NCBI GenBank assembly: GCA_025024175.1 | Contig: QCXZ01000053.1 | Span: forward strand, 6,696,001 to 6,760,000 | Direction: 5' to 3' | Origin: Rhyzopertha dominica | Lineage: Eukaryota > Arthropoda > Insecta > Coleoptera > Bostrichidae | Length of the DNA: 64,000 nt | Position numbers and translations under genes: made by a program | Part shown: positions 1 through 10,905 of the stretch, one piece after another | How positions within the stretch are numbered: position 1 is the first letter of the stretch | Layout: every line of letters begins with the position of its first letter | Notes under the pieces: generated by a model | Databases searched by the model: none | Seen by the model: only the letters and a program-made list of their open reading frames with translations | Told to the model about the DNA's origin: nothing

Positions 1-199
1 GTTTCCCAAAATGATCTACAAAGTGTGTTATTCATTTGATAGATTTTTTAATATGTTGTTATCTTTTCTAAAATGTAGTTGTGCATTATTATGTCAGACT
101 TCAATTTCGTACATGTGTTCTCCATCTTTTTTTATTTATAAATTTGAGCGCATCGACTACCTCGGTTATTAGCGCATAGGAACATAGTAGTTTTAAATT

Positions 200-842
200 T
201 TAGTCTTATATTTTGTCATATATACCCACATTAATGATTTTTAGGTATTTTAGGATATGTTCTACATTTGACTATGGTGCTTGTATTAGTCCAGCTTCCA
301 TGCGTTGTTGGGCTGTTTTTGGGCATTCGAATAGGTGTGTAACCTTCATTTTGTTATTGCAGCACTACGGGGGTTCCTTCCATCAAGTATTACATATGAG
401 TTAGGCGTAGTTTGTATTTATCGTTATACGAAATTTGTAGGCACTCAGTTAATTTTCTCCTGCATCTTGGTATTTTCTTTTTGTTTTGAGGAAGTTTTTA
501 GATTTGATTTCTCTATGTAAAGGTCTGTGATGTCTGGATGTGATTGCGCCGTGGTAGCTTCTTTTGCTATTTTGTCTGTTGTTTCGTTGCCAACAATTCC
601 TCTATGAGATGGAATCAACATTAAAACGACTTCTTTCTGATGAAGAGTGATATGTGGTTGAGAGGTTGGAAGTGTTGGATTGTGAGTAAAGAGCTTAGTG
701 AGTCTGTACAGATAAATAATTTTTGTTTAGAGCAAGAGTTAATTTCTTGGAGGGTGTGTTTTATTGTTTTTAGCTCGGCTGTAAAGCCGCAGCACCGAAG
801 CGTCAGTGTAGTAGCAGGTGAAGTTTTTGTATATTGTAGCAA
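200..842 (-). mobile_element. 3' end of a non-LTR retrotransposon (RNase H domain), decayed
   Basis: On the minus strand the translation carries an RNase H fold: 'FTAELKTIKHTLQEI' followed by 'FICTDSLSSLLTIQ' (catalytic E and D regions), then near 600-540 'IPSHRGIVGNETTDKIAKEA', the HxGxxGNExxD block. Further downstream (about 330-215) come 'HLFECPKTAQQRMEAGL' and 'ILKYLKII', which resemble the zinc-knuckle and C-terminal tail of RNase H-bearing retroposons (I/Loa/R1 type). The reading frame is broken by stops and shifts between 500 and 350, and no reverse transcriptase is present upstream, so this is a 5'-truncated dead copy. RNase H in such elements degrades RNA in RNA:DNA hybrids during target-primed insertion. 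The exact clade cannot be fixed by eye. Confidence 0.75.
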
Positions 843-2521
843 CCCTTACTTATTTTATCTTGACGAATTTATTAATCACGGGATGAAAATTGAGAAATCT
901 TGGCGATCAAGGCAAGAAGTTGACATTGTTTTGTTTCGAAAGATCCAAAGTTTCGATTTTCACTTATCAATTTTTATACACTACAAGCGTGGATAACCTT
1001 ATTTACTTAAATGTACCACCACATTATCTTTTTGATTACGCAACGTGTTGTTAAATAGTTTTCTACATTCTACTTAAAGACAAGTAACACAAATAAGGGA
1101 GTTTCATAGGGCAGCTGGCAAAATAAATGAAACTAAGAGAATCGTGTTATCCGCGAACAAAGTTTGACAAGTTATAAGATCAAATTTTAAGAAGTGGCCG
1201 CATAAGTACTTAAGGGCACAAAGCAAGGCATTTTTTGTTTGTTTGTATGTAGGTATCTTATTTTTCTCTCTATTAAACATTACTCGTACACTTAATGAAG
1301 ATATGTAAATACTTAAACATCAAAATAAATAGTGTTTAGTCGTTCCTCAAACGGTGACACACTTTATAAGTTAATGAAGCCAAATGTTTAAACATTAACG
1401 GAAATTTTATATTGGGATAAAGAGAACCTGAGATGCACATTAAGTGTAAGCCTAAGGTTAATGATAGCAATCAGATGTTTGACCTTTCTAGAAATCACAC
1501 TAGGAAAATTCCAATTAAACTGCTTATTTATTAAACGCCATGGATAAACAGGTGATCAGTGAATTTGTGTAAAGAACAGTTAACATCCTGTTATATTGGT
1601 TATCATACGTCATAGCTTGTGGAATAGAGAAAGCTACTAGGTAAGACAAACATTACTTCCTAAGATTATGAAAAATCGAAATAGGCTGTCTTAATTTCCC
1701 AGATGTATACTAGGAAAGTTTGCATCTGACTCTAAATTAGGAGATATCTAAATTTACCTCTAAAAGTATTGATGTTAATGGTTCCAGTCGTTAATGTTCT
1801 TATTCGCGAAACAGTTTTTAATGTTCAAATTATTTACAACAAGCACAATTTTAGTAAAATTAATGCACACTATGTCCAATCTAATGTAAATTTTCCTTTT
1901 CAGCAATTCTAAAATTAAAGTGATCGTCTTTAATTCACATAAAGAAAACTGATAAACCTTGGGAAGAACGTTAGCTTTATTAATCATATACACCAACAAA
2001 CGAGATGTTATTGCCTTAAAGCCAGATCGGCGAACTAAATAAATATAATAAATTAGATCTTTTATAGTCAGATTGCATAGAAGACTTATAGTACAAAATA
2101 AAAACAAAAACAATGTTGTCTTAGGAGCAGACATTAAAGTTGTGTCAATTACGTTGTTTATTTGTGTTCTGAACGACAGTTGAATTCTTATTACTTTAAC
2201 AGTTTATAGAGGCATAAATAAGTGTATTTTATAATAGTTATTAAAACATTGTTACCATTATAACTTAGCACTTTAATATCTGAAGCAAAAGTATAACTTG
2301 ATGATCAGGGCGGTTAAGGAAAAGATATTTCAATTAAACTAAACAGCAAACGGGCCATACAAGTTTATTTAATATTAAATATTGTTTACTGTAGTTAATC
2401 TTTCTTAAGTCCAACGTCATTTGGATGACGTTCTAGCGACGAGAAGAAACGCTTTATCAATTAACCTTAGTTTTTATATATATAATCAGTTTCCTTTTTT
2501 ACCCATAGGGTATAAAAGTAT
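843..2521. other. AT-rich stretch without recognisable gene
   Basis: No open frame here resembles a known protein on either strand. The longest frame (minus, about 2134-1775) has a composition typical of random AT-rich DNA. No inverted or tandem repeat was noticed. Confidence 0.5.
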
Positions 2522-4440
2522 GCAGTGTCGCTCACTCGTTTACTGTCTTTTGTACTATTTTCTTCCACTTAGTCCTGTCCTTTGCTATTCTTCTAGCTTC
2601 GTCCCAGGTGAGGTTTCTCTTCCTCAAGGCCTCGACCACTGTCATGTTCCATGTCTTCTGCGGCCTTCCTCTTCTTTTCTTTCCTTGTACTTTTGCCTCC
2701 CACACTAGTTTTGCTGGTCTTTCCTCGTTCATTCTCACCAAGTGCCCGAACCATTTTAATTTATTCTCTTCCATAGTTTGTTTAATCGATTCTATTTCCA
2801 CTTCTTCTCTGATTCTGTCGTTTCTTATTCTGTTCATTCTAGTCACCGCTTGAACGTGTCTCAAGTATTTCATCTCTGTTGCCTGCAGTCTACTTAAAAG
2901 TCTATCACTTAACACCCAACTTTCACTACCATATGTCAATATTGGTCTATAAATGGTCTTGTATACCGTCATTTTTGTCTTCTCACTTACTTCCTTTTTA
3001 CTTATTAACGCCCTGTTTAGTGAGTGGTACACCTTTATTGCACTAGTGATTCTTTCATTTATTTCTTCTCCCATACTTCCATTGCTTTGTATTGTAACTC
3101 CTAGGTACTTAAAACTTTTAACCTGTTCTATTTGTTTCCCATTTACTGTTACGTCTATCTTTTTGTCCTCCTTTCCTATGACCACTGGTTTAGCCTTGCT
3201 CGTATTTATTACCATTTTACGTTTTGTTAGTTCATTCTTCCACAACTCTACATTTTGTTGTAACTTTTCTTCATTTTCTGCACAGATCATCAGGTCATCT
3301 GCAAATGCGCATACTGCTAGCTTTATCACCTTTAATTTGCTATACCCTAATTTGACTTCGTTGGCCTTGTCGTGTAGTTCCCACAATATATCGTTCATGA
3401 TTAAGTGNTNGGCTTAACCTCCCCCCCTTGCCTTAATTTATCCACTACTTGAAAATCCTGTGATTCCATGTTGTTTGTTCTGACATAATTTTTTTTGTCA
3501 CTGTATAAACTCTCTATGCTTTTTCTGAGCTTATTATTTATACCTCTTTTCTGCATACTTTCCGAGACCACCATCGTAAATATATGGTCCTGGGTGCTTC
3601 GCCCTCTTCTAAACCCGCTTTGTGCTTCCTGTAATTGTGGTTCCAACTTTTCTCTTAATCTTGCTTCAATCAGTCTTTCATAAACATTTGCTACTACACT
3701 TAACAATGTAATTCCTCTATAGTGCCCACATTCTTTTGTGTCTCCCTTTTTGTGTATTGGTACAATTATCCCCATTTTTCAGTCATCTGGTACTACTCCT
3801 TTATTCCATGCCATGTTAAATATTTTTGTCAGAACTTTCCCCCCTTCTGGTCCCATAGTTTTCAATATTTCTGGTGCAATCTTTTTTACTTCTTCCTCCT
3901 CTATAACGTTCTGTTGTTCCTCTTCTACAATTAGTTTCTCTGAGTTCTGTGCAATTTGTTTCAGTTTCTGGGTAATATTCTTTCCATCTGTTCATTATCT
4001 CACTGCCTTCTACCTGTATTTTCCCGTGCTTGTTTTTTATAGAACCTGCAATGTATTTTCTGGCATTCTTTAGTATTTTATAAAATAGTTTCTAGTTTGT
4101 TTTGCTGTTTTTTTCCATTTTCATCCCAAATTGTTCCCAAGCCTCCCTTTTGGCTTCTTTTACCAATTCTTTGACTTTTATTCTCTGCTCTTTGTATCTT
4201 GTGTAGTTTTCTATTGTTCGCTTTGCAATATATTGTTTGCATATTTCTTTTTCCTTTGCTACTTGGCTTTTTATCTCCTCATTCCATCAATGAGTCTGTT
4301 TTTTCGTTTTGTCTACTAAGATTTTTCCACACACTTCCACCGCTGTGCTCACTAATATTTCCTTTAATTTCTTCCAGACTAGTTCTATATAATCTTCATT
4401 TCCTATGCTATTTATTATTTCAAATTTCTTAAGAATTTAA
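2522..4440 (-). mobile_element. RTE-like non-LTR retrotransposon, 5'-truncated and broken
   Basis: Reading the minus strand from about 4440 downwards: an endonuclease-RT linker rich in K/E ('KLFYKILKNARKYIAG'), then the reverse-transcriptase start 'MGIIVPIHKKGDTKECGHYRGITLLS' region (about 3775) and '[16 protein letters not shown]'. The frame then jumps directly to 'SIESLYSDKKNYVRTN'. The segment that should carry catalytic motif A (the F-x-D-x-E-K-A-F/Y-D block) is missing. The 288-aa downstream frame (3398-2532) has the second catalytic box as 'AFADDLMI', then 'FKYLGVTI', 'RPILTYGSESWVL' and the C-terminal 'KRRGRPQKTW...W..A' tail. An in-frame TGA sits just upstream of 3775 ('GVVPDD*KMGII', expected Trp), and ambiguous bases interrupt the frame at 3408-3410. 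It cannot make a working enzyme. Sequence style matches the insect 'endonuclease-reverse transcriptase' copies of the RTE group. Confidence 0.85.
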
Positions 4441-5929
4441 AATCTCTCAATATTACTTTGTGCATATGTATACATACATAATTGGTGTCAACACCATTAT
4501 TTACTGTGACGATATGACAGTTTACTCTTTTAGATTGCCTACTTTCACGTATCTTATCCAATACAGTTTACCAAAGATTTAGACTTCATTATTACTTGTT
4601 TAAATAAGTAATGGATTGATATCTAAAAAGGATATTTATTCTTGTTAGGGTATCAGTAAACAATAGATACCGACGCTTAATAATTATACCATAAATGCTA
4701 TTTCAAGCTAATACTAAGTGAATGAATAATATATGAACTTCTTAATTAATTAGAGTTAGCATTTTCTTTTCATGTCTAGCAAGTTCTTATTATGAAAGGC
4801 AAACAAGCTTATAGAGGATTTGATGATAAATGCTGCTCAAACGACGTATGTGATAGATATCAAATTTTATTGTGTGAGTTTTGCTTTTATTATGATAATT
4901 ATAATTTAGTGGTTGAAATAAAAAATTTTATATAAGGATATGATGCAATATCTTTTACTAGTGCAGATGAAGGGGACAGGATATTAAATCTCCTTTTATA
5001 AAAGTATTGCTTGTAAACCCGCTTTATTTACAAGGTGACTGTTGTTGCTCTGTTCTAACATGCAAGCTTGCAGTATAAACTGTATATTCTTGTCTTCAAT
5101 TTCGATTTTTTTTTGTTTAGTTTTGGTGATCTGTTAAATATAGTATTTCTAACAAAAGATTTAATCCGTTATTAGACCCCTTTTTTATTAAATCAATATT
5201 TTGTTACTGCACCTTCCGCCGAATATCACTAATACTATATTAGCTTCCATAGGGTAAAGCAACAATAATAATAATGATTTAAGGAAGTATTTCATATTGT
5301 AATCACGATCATTATTAGTTCATTTAGAATATATAAAAACTTTCACAAAAATAACAAACAATTCCTTATTACATCAGAAACATGTAACGATCCATAGAGA
5401 GTATCTACGCAAAAACTGTGTCCGTTAAAATTTGTAAATAAATATTAAGCACATAGCAAACAAAATGGGACCACAAATCAAAAATTTCGATTTTAAAAGA
5501 TACATAAATGAATTTAGTCAAGGTGATCGTTGAATTTACGCAAAATATTTACGTAAATACCAGGAAACAACAACACGACGTTGCAGACAGCATAGCATAG
5601 ACATGCGTTTTAATGTACGTTCTTGCCCGCTTGCAAAAAATGCCGTGGGGGGCCTGCTGTAAAGTTGATGTTTGCAGGTGCATGCCAACTTGTCAGATTA
5701 CAGGACTCTTTAGGAAGTAGTAACCATTTAGGCAACTAGGTGGCTTTGTTATCGTGTAATGCTGACAGATGATATTGGTTACGCAGTCTGCTTATCTGCT
5801 TTCTTCTTACATTTATACTGATCATCGTGAAATCCTTTGTAATCAGTATGTAATCGTATTAATCCCAAAATCAGTTATATAATAAGTGTGATCTCTAGTA
5901 AAGGTAAAGAATCTTTAATGATAAATACG
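4441..5929. other. AT-rich stretch, nothing recognised
   Basis: No protein-like frame, RNA gene or clear repeat was seen. Short poly-T/A runs only. Confidence 0.4.
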
Positions 5930-6042
5930 TGGAAACCAGCCCGGAAAATTTTAATATTCCTGATCAATACAGGATTGAAGAAATCGCCAAGGAATAAGGA
6001 AAACATCATGTTGAAACTGCCTCCTTACTACTGTGTTCTCAA
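5930..6042 (+). pseudogene. DDE transposase C-terminal scrap ('LKLPPYYCVLN')
   Basis: Two frames together give 'DQYRIEEIAKE' and, after a frameshift, 'VLKLPPYYCVLN'. This matches the end of the DDE domain in an insect Tc1/mariner-superfamily group whose usual form is H-x-V-L-R-L-P-P-Y-H-C-x-L-N-P-I-E-L. The homologous block recurs at about 34.8 kb on the minus strand of this window. The match ends exactly where the GC-rich inverted repeat at 6043 begins, before the expected 'NPIEL' and the catalytic acid, so the fragment is disrupted and inactive. Confidence 0.6.
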
Positions 6043-6095
6043 CAGGGCCGGGCCCCTAGGGGGTATGGGGGGTAGCCTACCCCCCCAATGCCCTG
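6043..6095. repeat. GC-rich 53-bp inverted repeat with hAT-like ends
   Basis: The block begins CAGGGCCGGGCCCC and ends CCCCCCCAATGCCCTG. The outer CAGGGC/GCCCTG ends and the G-run/C-run interior form a hairpin in an otherwise AT-rich neighbourhood. 'CAGGGCCGG' is a common start of hAT-type termini, so this may be a tiny foldback or a collapsed hAT end inserted into the transposase scrap at 5930-6042. No clear target duplication was verified. Confidence 0.45.
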
Positions 6096-8138
6096 ACAGT
6101 TGGTTAAAAACTGCCGCAGTTGGCTCCAAAATGGGTTGGTCAAATTTGTTAAAAAAACAATAAATAATTAAAGTTAAATGAAGAAGGTGGTATAAAAATA
6201 ATGTTAGTTTCCCCAAGGCATCCGCAAATATGCAATAATTCCTCGTTGGCAATGACGACTAGTAGCAGTCGTTACTCGTTAATCGCAGCTTTCAGAACCT
6301 CGCGTCTTCTCATCAGATGACGATGATCAACAGTGATTTGGCAGGCACCAGTCAGTACACTAGTACATTATTATAAAATCTAGTACATTTCTTAAAATAA
6401 TTTTTTATGAGTATCTAAGCAATTCAACAACGAATATAACTCATAACGTATTTCAAAATTTTGCCAATGTTAATAACATGACAACATGCAAAACATCTGT
6501 TGGTAGCCCAACGAACAGCCCCACTATACTGTCTGGTCTAAGTTACGCCGTTTCTGGTTGCATCTCACAGAAAGTTGCATTTTACTCGAGGAGCATAATA
6601 AAGTTGTTTTTTATTTGTTTGTATTTACTGTGTTTGATTTCATATAAAAACAAGCTTTAAAAATGCATGTTTCTTACGATATTAGCGTCAAATAGGAGTC
6701 CACAATCTAGTACATATATCACAGATATCTAGTACATTTTTACAAATACCCTGTACATCGAGAAAGATATGAAAAAATTGTAAAAAATATGTTGCGAACT
6801 ACTATGGGAAATAATCCATTTGATTCTCTCATATGTAAGTATTAAAAGTGTACAGGATATAACAGGTCAAATAGATTTTTTCCATTTAATTAACTCTTGG
6901 GCTAAAGTTAAAATACATATATTATAGATTTAGAGATTTTTTTAACTATATTTGTTAATTTTGTATTAATGTTTATTCATATTATTTTGACACTCACAAG
7001 CTTAGCCACACTCTGTGGCAATTAGCAATTACCAAAGTAGAAGTATAAAGTATTTTAGTTTTATTTTTAAGTAGGTGTTGTTAATACATGTACAGTGTGT
7101 GTCACAATAAGTTCCTATTAGGCGTTTATGGGGAAGCGGTCAGAAGGGAATTATGAAAATTCTGCAGTANTGGGTTTTCGATTGTTATCTTTTTAATGAA
7201 AATAAAGGCAACTTAAAATTACTTCCGGTTATACCGGAAGTATATGCCAACTTTGTTATTTTTAATAGAATCATATAATTTTCTGCGGTTTTGGATTCTA
7301 CGTAAAATTCTAGTAAGGCTTTGTGTAACACATGACTTTAATGTTATAATTTTCGAGACATAAGAGTTTAAAAAAATTGAAAGCTACAGAATCCCGTTCG
7401 ACGCCTAGCACACAAACAAATGTGAATCGAATGTCGATAGTATGAATGACACAGGTCCAAAATACACCTTGGTCTAATGAAATTTTGAAAATGATGTATG
7501 CAGCAGTTACAGGATGACGTCATAGTTAAGTACCTAAAAGTAGGCACAATTAAAAAAAATTATATGGAACTTCCTCTTTTTCATGCCGCTTTTGGATTCT
7601 AGGGAAATTTTAGTTGGGGTTTGTGCAAAACACTATGAGGCTACAAGTAACAAATTTTTTTATATTTAACATTTTATGTGAAAAACTGTTGAAATTGCAT
7701 TTTATACAACTTCAGGAGTGCTTTGGATGCCATTTGACAGATACTAAAACAAGTGTATATCTAGTCTGCAACATGCTGCCGGTATCTCACATTGAGATAT
7801 TCTAATTAATTGTTACCATCAGTTATCGGATAAAAATATTTGCTAGTGAAAGAAAGGAATGTCTAATAATTATTTATGAAATAAAAACAAATGATTATTT
7901 AATTTGATATTTTACGTTGTCGTTCTGACAATTTACTTTACACATTTCCAAATGCCTATCGTATGCAAGGACGAAGGCTAATAAAGCAAGACCAAATAAA
8001 ACATTTGTTTTAGTTTCAACACCACAGACAAAAGCAAAACACTAACAATTTTTATTAATTTTAACAGGTCGGACAGTGACTGTGAACATTTGTGATAGTG
8101 ATTCATAATAATTATAAAATTATTCTTCATGCTGGAAT
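6096..8138. other. Gene-free stretch with short repeats
   Basis: No convincing coding region. The motif CTAGTACAT recurs between about 6357 and 6745. A perfect short palindrome, CTTCCGGTTATACCGGAAG, lies at 7222-7240 and has degenerate counterparts near 17.03 and 44.22 kb in this window, each next to similar flanks, suggesting an old dispersed repeat. Confidence 0.4.
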
Positions 8139-8357
8139 ATGTTAATGTCCGAATCCAGTTCTAAAGCGAGCTCTGTTTCGGCATCAGCTAAAGGGACCTC
8201 AAGTGGTATAAGTAATCCCTCATTATTGGATCTTTTACTGAGGCCATATAACCTTAGGAAACTGGGAATACAACACAACCCACATGGTTATAGACCTAAA
8301 AACTCTTCGTGCTGCCATCCCCCAACATGTGAATATATATTTTTATCCGATGACTGA
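8139..8357 (+). CDS. Short Ser-rich open frame, unrecognised
   Basis: A 72-aa frame starting 'MLMSESSSKASSVSASAKG'. The first third is Ser/Ala-rich low complexity; the rest has no motif I recognise. Base composition rises in GC here and stays high into the 8.39-8.83 kb island, which hints at a functional or recently acquired segment. No signal peptide or membrane span is evident, and no in-frame splice site could be verified. It could be a first coding exon, a TE fragment or chance. Confidence 0.15.
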   Translation: MLMSESSSKASSVSASAKGTSSGISNPSLLDLLLRPYNLRKLGIQHNPHGYRPKNSSCCHPPTCEYIFLSDD

Positions 8358-8379
8358 ACTTTATGAGGTGTACTCTGCA

Positions 8380-8830
8380 AGCTACCGAAACTAGCTTCAG
8401 ATCTGCTTCCCCTTCCCCGAACACAGGTGGCCTACTCGCACAGGTAACCTAGGTAACCTGCCAGTTTATACAACCGTACGGGTCGCCATGCTCGGGCTGT
8501 TTACTATAAACTGTACACACTCCTCGTCTCCGATTACGTCCTACCCATTCATACCCACGTTCCGAACAGATGATCGTGATTCAACGTTCCAAGTTTCTAC
8601 TCACATATGGCTTTAGCGTGAGCCAGTTGGTGTCTAGGTTCTGTGGCGTTAACTGCAACAGTGGTGTCTTCGTATACCTTTGATGTCGGCATCAGTCGCC
8701 ATAAAATGTGAGTAGAATAGAAAGAGAAATCTGGGGCGCCGGTTAGGGGCGGCGGAGGTGAACAACCTTCCCATTTGCCGCAGCCTGGCGGGGCTCCGTC
8801 CCTTTGTTCCTATTTCCTTGACAAAAATTT
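8380..8830. other. GC-rich, CpG-containing island; possible non-coding first exon or promoter
   Basis: Composition is clearly richer in C and G than its surroundings (for example GGGGCGCCGGTTAGGGGCGG near 8733). A donor-like GTGAGTAG occurs at about 8705. No long frame crosses it. Similar local enrichment in this window coincides with the 5' ends of genes (23.0-23.4 and 40.1-40.4 kb), so a promoter or untranslated exon is possible, but no downstream coding exon was identified. Confidence 0.25.
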
Positions 8831-9574
8831 GAATTGGTTAGGTAGGATTTGTTATCTAAGTACTCGTGGGAATGTGGAAGATAACATTGTGTTAGATTAG
8901 TAGGTTTGGATTGTATCACGTTTGGTCAATGTAAAAGCCCAAATAAATGCATCCTTCGGCGAGTTGGTGTTGGTAAATTTGCCCTAAAGCGGTTAAACAT
9001 CCGTTGTCAATGTTATATATCAAAATAACGGTGAAAAAAGTTATGAGGAATGGTAGTTGCTATAAGAATTCTTCATTCTCTTTTTGGAATTTTCCATTAC
9101 ATATCTAACCTGGCCTGGAGAGGTGAAATTACTACGGTTTCTGCAATCCACGTCTTTTAAATCAGCATCTGAACAATCCGTAGCGTTATATGATTACACA
9201 AGTGAATCAATTATAAGCGTTTTGACTGGATTCGAGACGATTCCGCTTAATTCAGTCGTTTGGAAACTATTACCGAAGGATTCGATTAATCATTAGAACC
9301 GATACTTTCGTCAAACCTAAAGTGGATTAATAACGTTTTCTGGTTCACGCCGAAACAATGAGGAGAGGATCTATTTCCATAAAACAGCTAGATCCACTGA
9401 AGAAATTCGGCACGGGGGTCGCTCAGCTCATCTTCCTACTAAGTCTCAGATACGCTATGAAAGCACTTATATCATTTTCAATAAAAGGCGAGGTTTTTGA
9501 TTCGTTTACACGAATTTTGAAAGCTAGGTAAATATTAATAGAAATTATTCATATATCCGTCCACTTTATTAAAT

Positions 9575-10540
9575 ATTAATTGGCAGAGCGCTTTGGGCTA
9601 TAAATGGCCATCGCCAGTGCCTTATAAAATTAGTATGAAAAAATACAAACTATGGGGAAACAGAAATTAATTTTCTTAGAACTCAATAACAACTATCTAG
9701 ACTTTAAAGTTATGAGTGCAGATTACGCAGTTGCAGGAAGTCACCAACATCTTGATTACATGATTGAATTATTTAAAATAGGTGAGTTATAATTTTGAGT
9801 TTTATTTAAAACTGTAACATTGCGGCCATTTAAATCAGTAAAATTTGGTGATTTATTGCAAAACTGTAAAATTTTTACATTATCCAAACTGGTAGAGTGC
9901 TTATTAAACAATAAATGGTTGGCCCAGGAGGAATTTGTCGTAAGTATACCTTGAAATTGTTTGATGTGTTCCTTAGCTCTAACCATCAAAGATCTCACAG
10001 TTTGTCCCAAATAATTTACAGTACTATCATTGCAAGTAAATCTGTAAACACCATCTTTGTTGCGGACTAACCGAGATTCGAAGCTACCTACAGTTGAAAA
10101 AGAAATATGAATTCCATTAGACAAGAATAATTTTGAAATATTTACTGAGACTAGACCAATAAACCTAAGTAAATGCCTATTCTTTTCTTTTTGACCTGAA
10201 ATAATAGCATGAAATGAAAACTTAACTTTTGTTAATTATTTAAAATATAGTTCTTCTGTTAAATAATTTGTAATTGGTAAAATAATGCCAAGTTCTTTTT
10301 CAAAATCCATATCGCAAAGAGGTATTTTAAAAGGTCTATTAAATAAATAACGAAAGACGGCTAATATATGTTGTTAAGGATGGAAAGAATTATAAAAAAT
10401 AATATTATCTGTATACGTTGGTTTTCTAAAAATTTCGAAAGTAAAGTAAGGATATGATTCGTTGCGTTTAATTAACAAATCTAGGAAAGAGATGGTGTTG
10501 TTTATTTCTTTTTCGTGGCTGAAATGTATAGAACGATGTT
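9575..10540 (-). mobile_element. Penelope-like element fragment: RT C-terminus plus GIY-YIG nuclease
   Basis: Minus-strand translation from about 10530 gives 'NNTISFLDLLIKRN', 'FEIFRKPTYTDNIIF' and 'LFNRPFKIPL', the C-terminal thumb side of a Penelope-type reverse transcriptase. Then, in a 122-aa frame (10124-9756), comes 'DGVYRFTCNDSTVNYLGQT' with 'AKEHI', the GIY-YIG endonuclease core (here G-V-Y ... Y-L-G). In-frame stops fall after 'NSFHP' and 'ELYFK'. Downstream on the same strand lies a hammerhead-like motif (9582-9621), the place where PLE terminal repeats carry one. The 5' part with the catalytic RT motifs is absent. Dead copy. Confidence 0.75.
9582..9621 (-). ncRNA. Degenerate hammerhead-ribozyme-like motif at a PLE end
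   Basis: Minus strand reads CUGGCGA, then a stem-loop (GGCC...AUUUAUA...GGCC-like arms), then CAAAGC. This compares with the hammerhead core CUGANGA - stem II - GAAA. Two core positions differ (A to G in CUGANGA, G to C in GAAA), so self-cleavage is unlikely now. Its place about 130 bases downstream of the PLE nuclease frame fits the known occurrence of hammerheads in Penelope-like terminal repeats. Confidence 0.4.
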
Positions 10541-10617
10541 ATTAATTAGTAAAGAAAGAAAATTAAAGAGATCCACTTATTTTCTTCTTTAAAAATGCAC
10601 AAAACGTAACGTAACGA

Positions 10618-10905
10618 AACTAAAAAATGGAAATTAGACGTGGTTGGAACTAAAGGACACCTTAAACCATTTCAAAAATATAAGAACACTGATGTAGTTA
10701 CGACAAATTTCTCCTTGGCCAACCATTTATTGTTCAATAAACACCCTACCAGTTTGGATAATGTAAATATTTTACAGTTTTGCAACAAATCATCAATATT
10801 AAACTTTTTAGAAATTTTTGAGATTTACAAAATTTTAAATGACCACATTGTTACATTTTGGGTCGGAATGACATGGACATCATTTCCTAACATTTTTTTA
10901 TAAAA
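10618..10905 (+). mobile_element. Second PLE nuclease-tail fragment, opposite strand
   Basis: The frame contains 'NFSLANHLLFNKHPTSLDNV' followed by 'ILQFCNKSS', nearly the same as the minus-strand copy at 9.8-10.0 kb ('NSSWANHLLFNKHSTSLDNV'). The GIY-YIG core itself is missing and only the region after it is kept. The two copies face each other across about 100 bases, so this is either a separate insertion or an inverted duplication typical of PLE ends. Confidence 0.65.

Noticed and set aside
640..996. 118-aa plus-strand frame
   Set aside because: It is the antisense shadow of the RNase H fragment on the minus strand.
2953..4432. Several plus-strand Phe/Leu/Ser-rich frames
   Set aside because: Antisense to the RTE-like coding remnant; hydrophobic look comes from reverse-complemented Lys/Glu codons.
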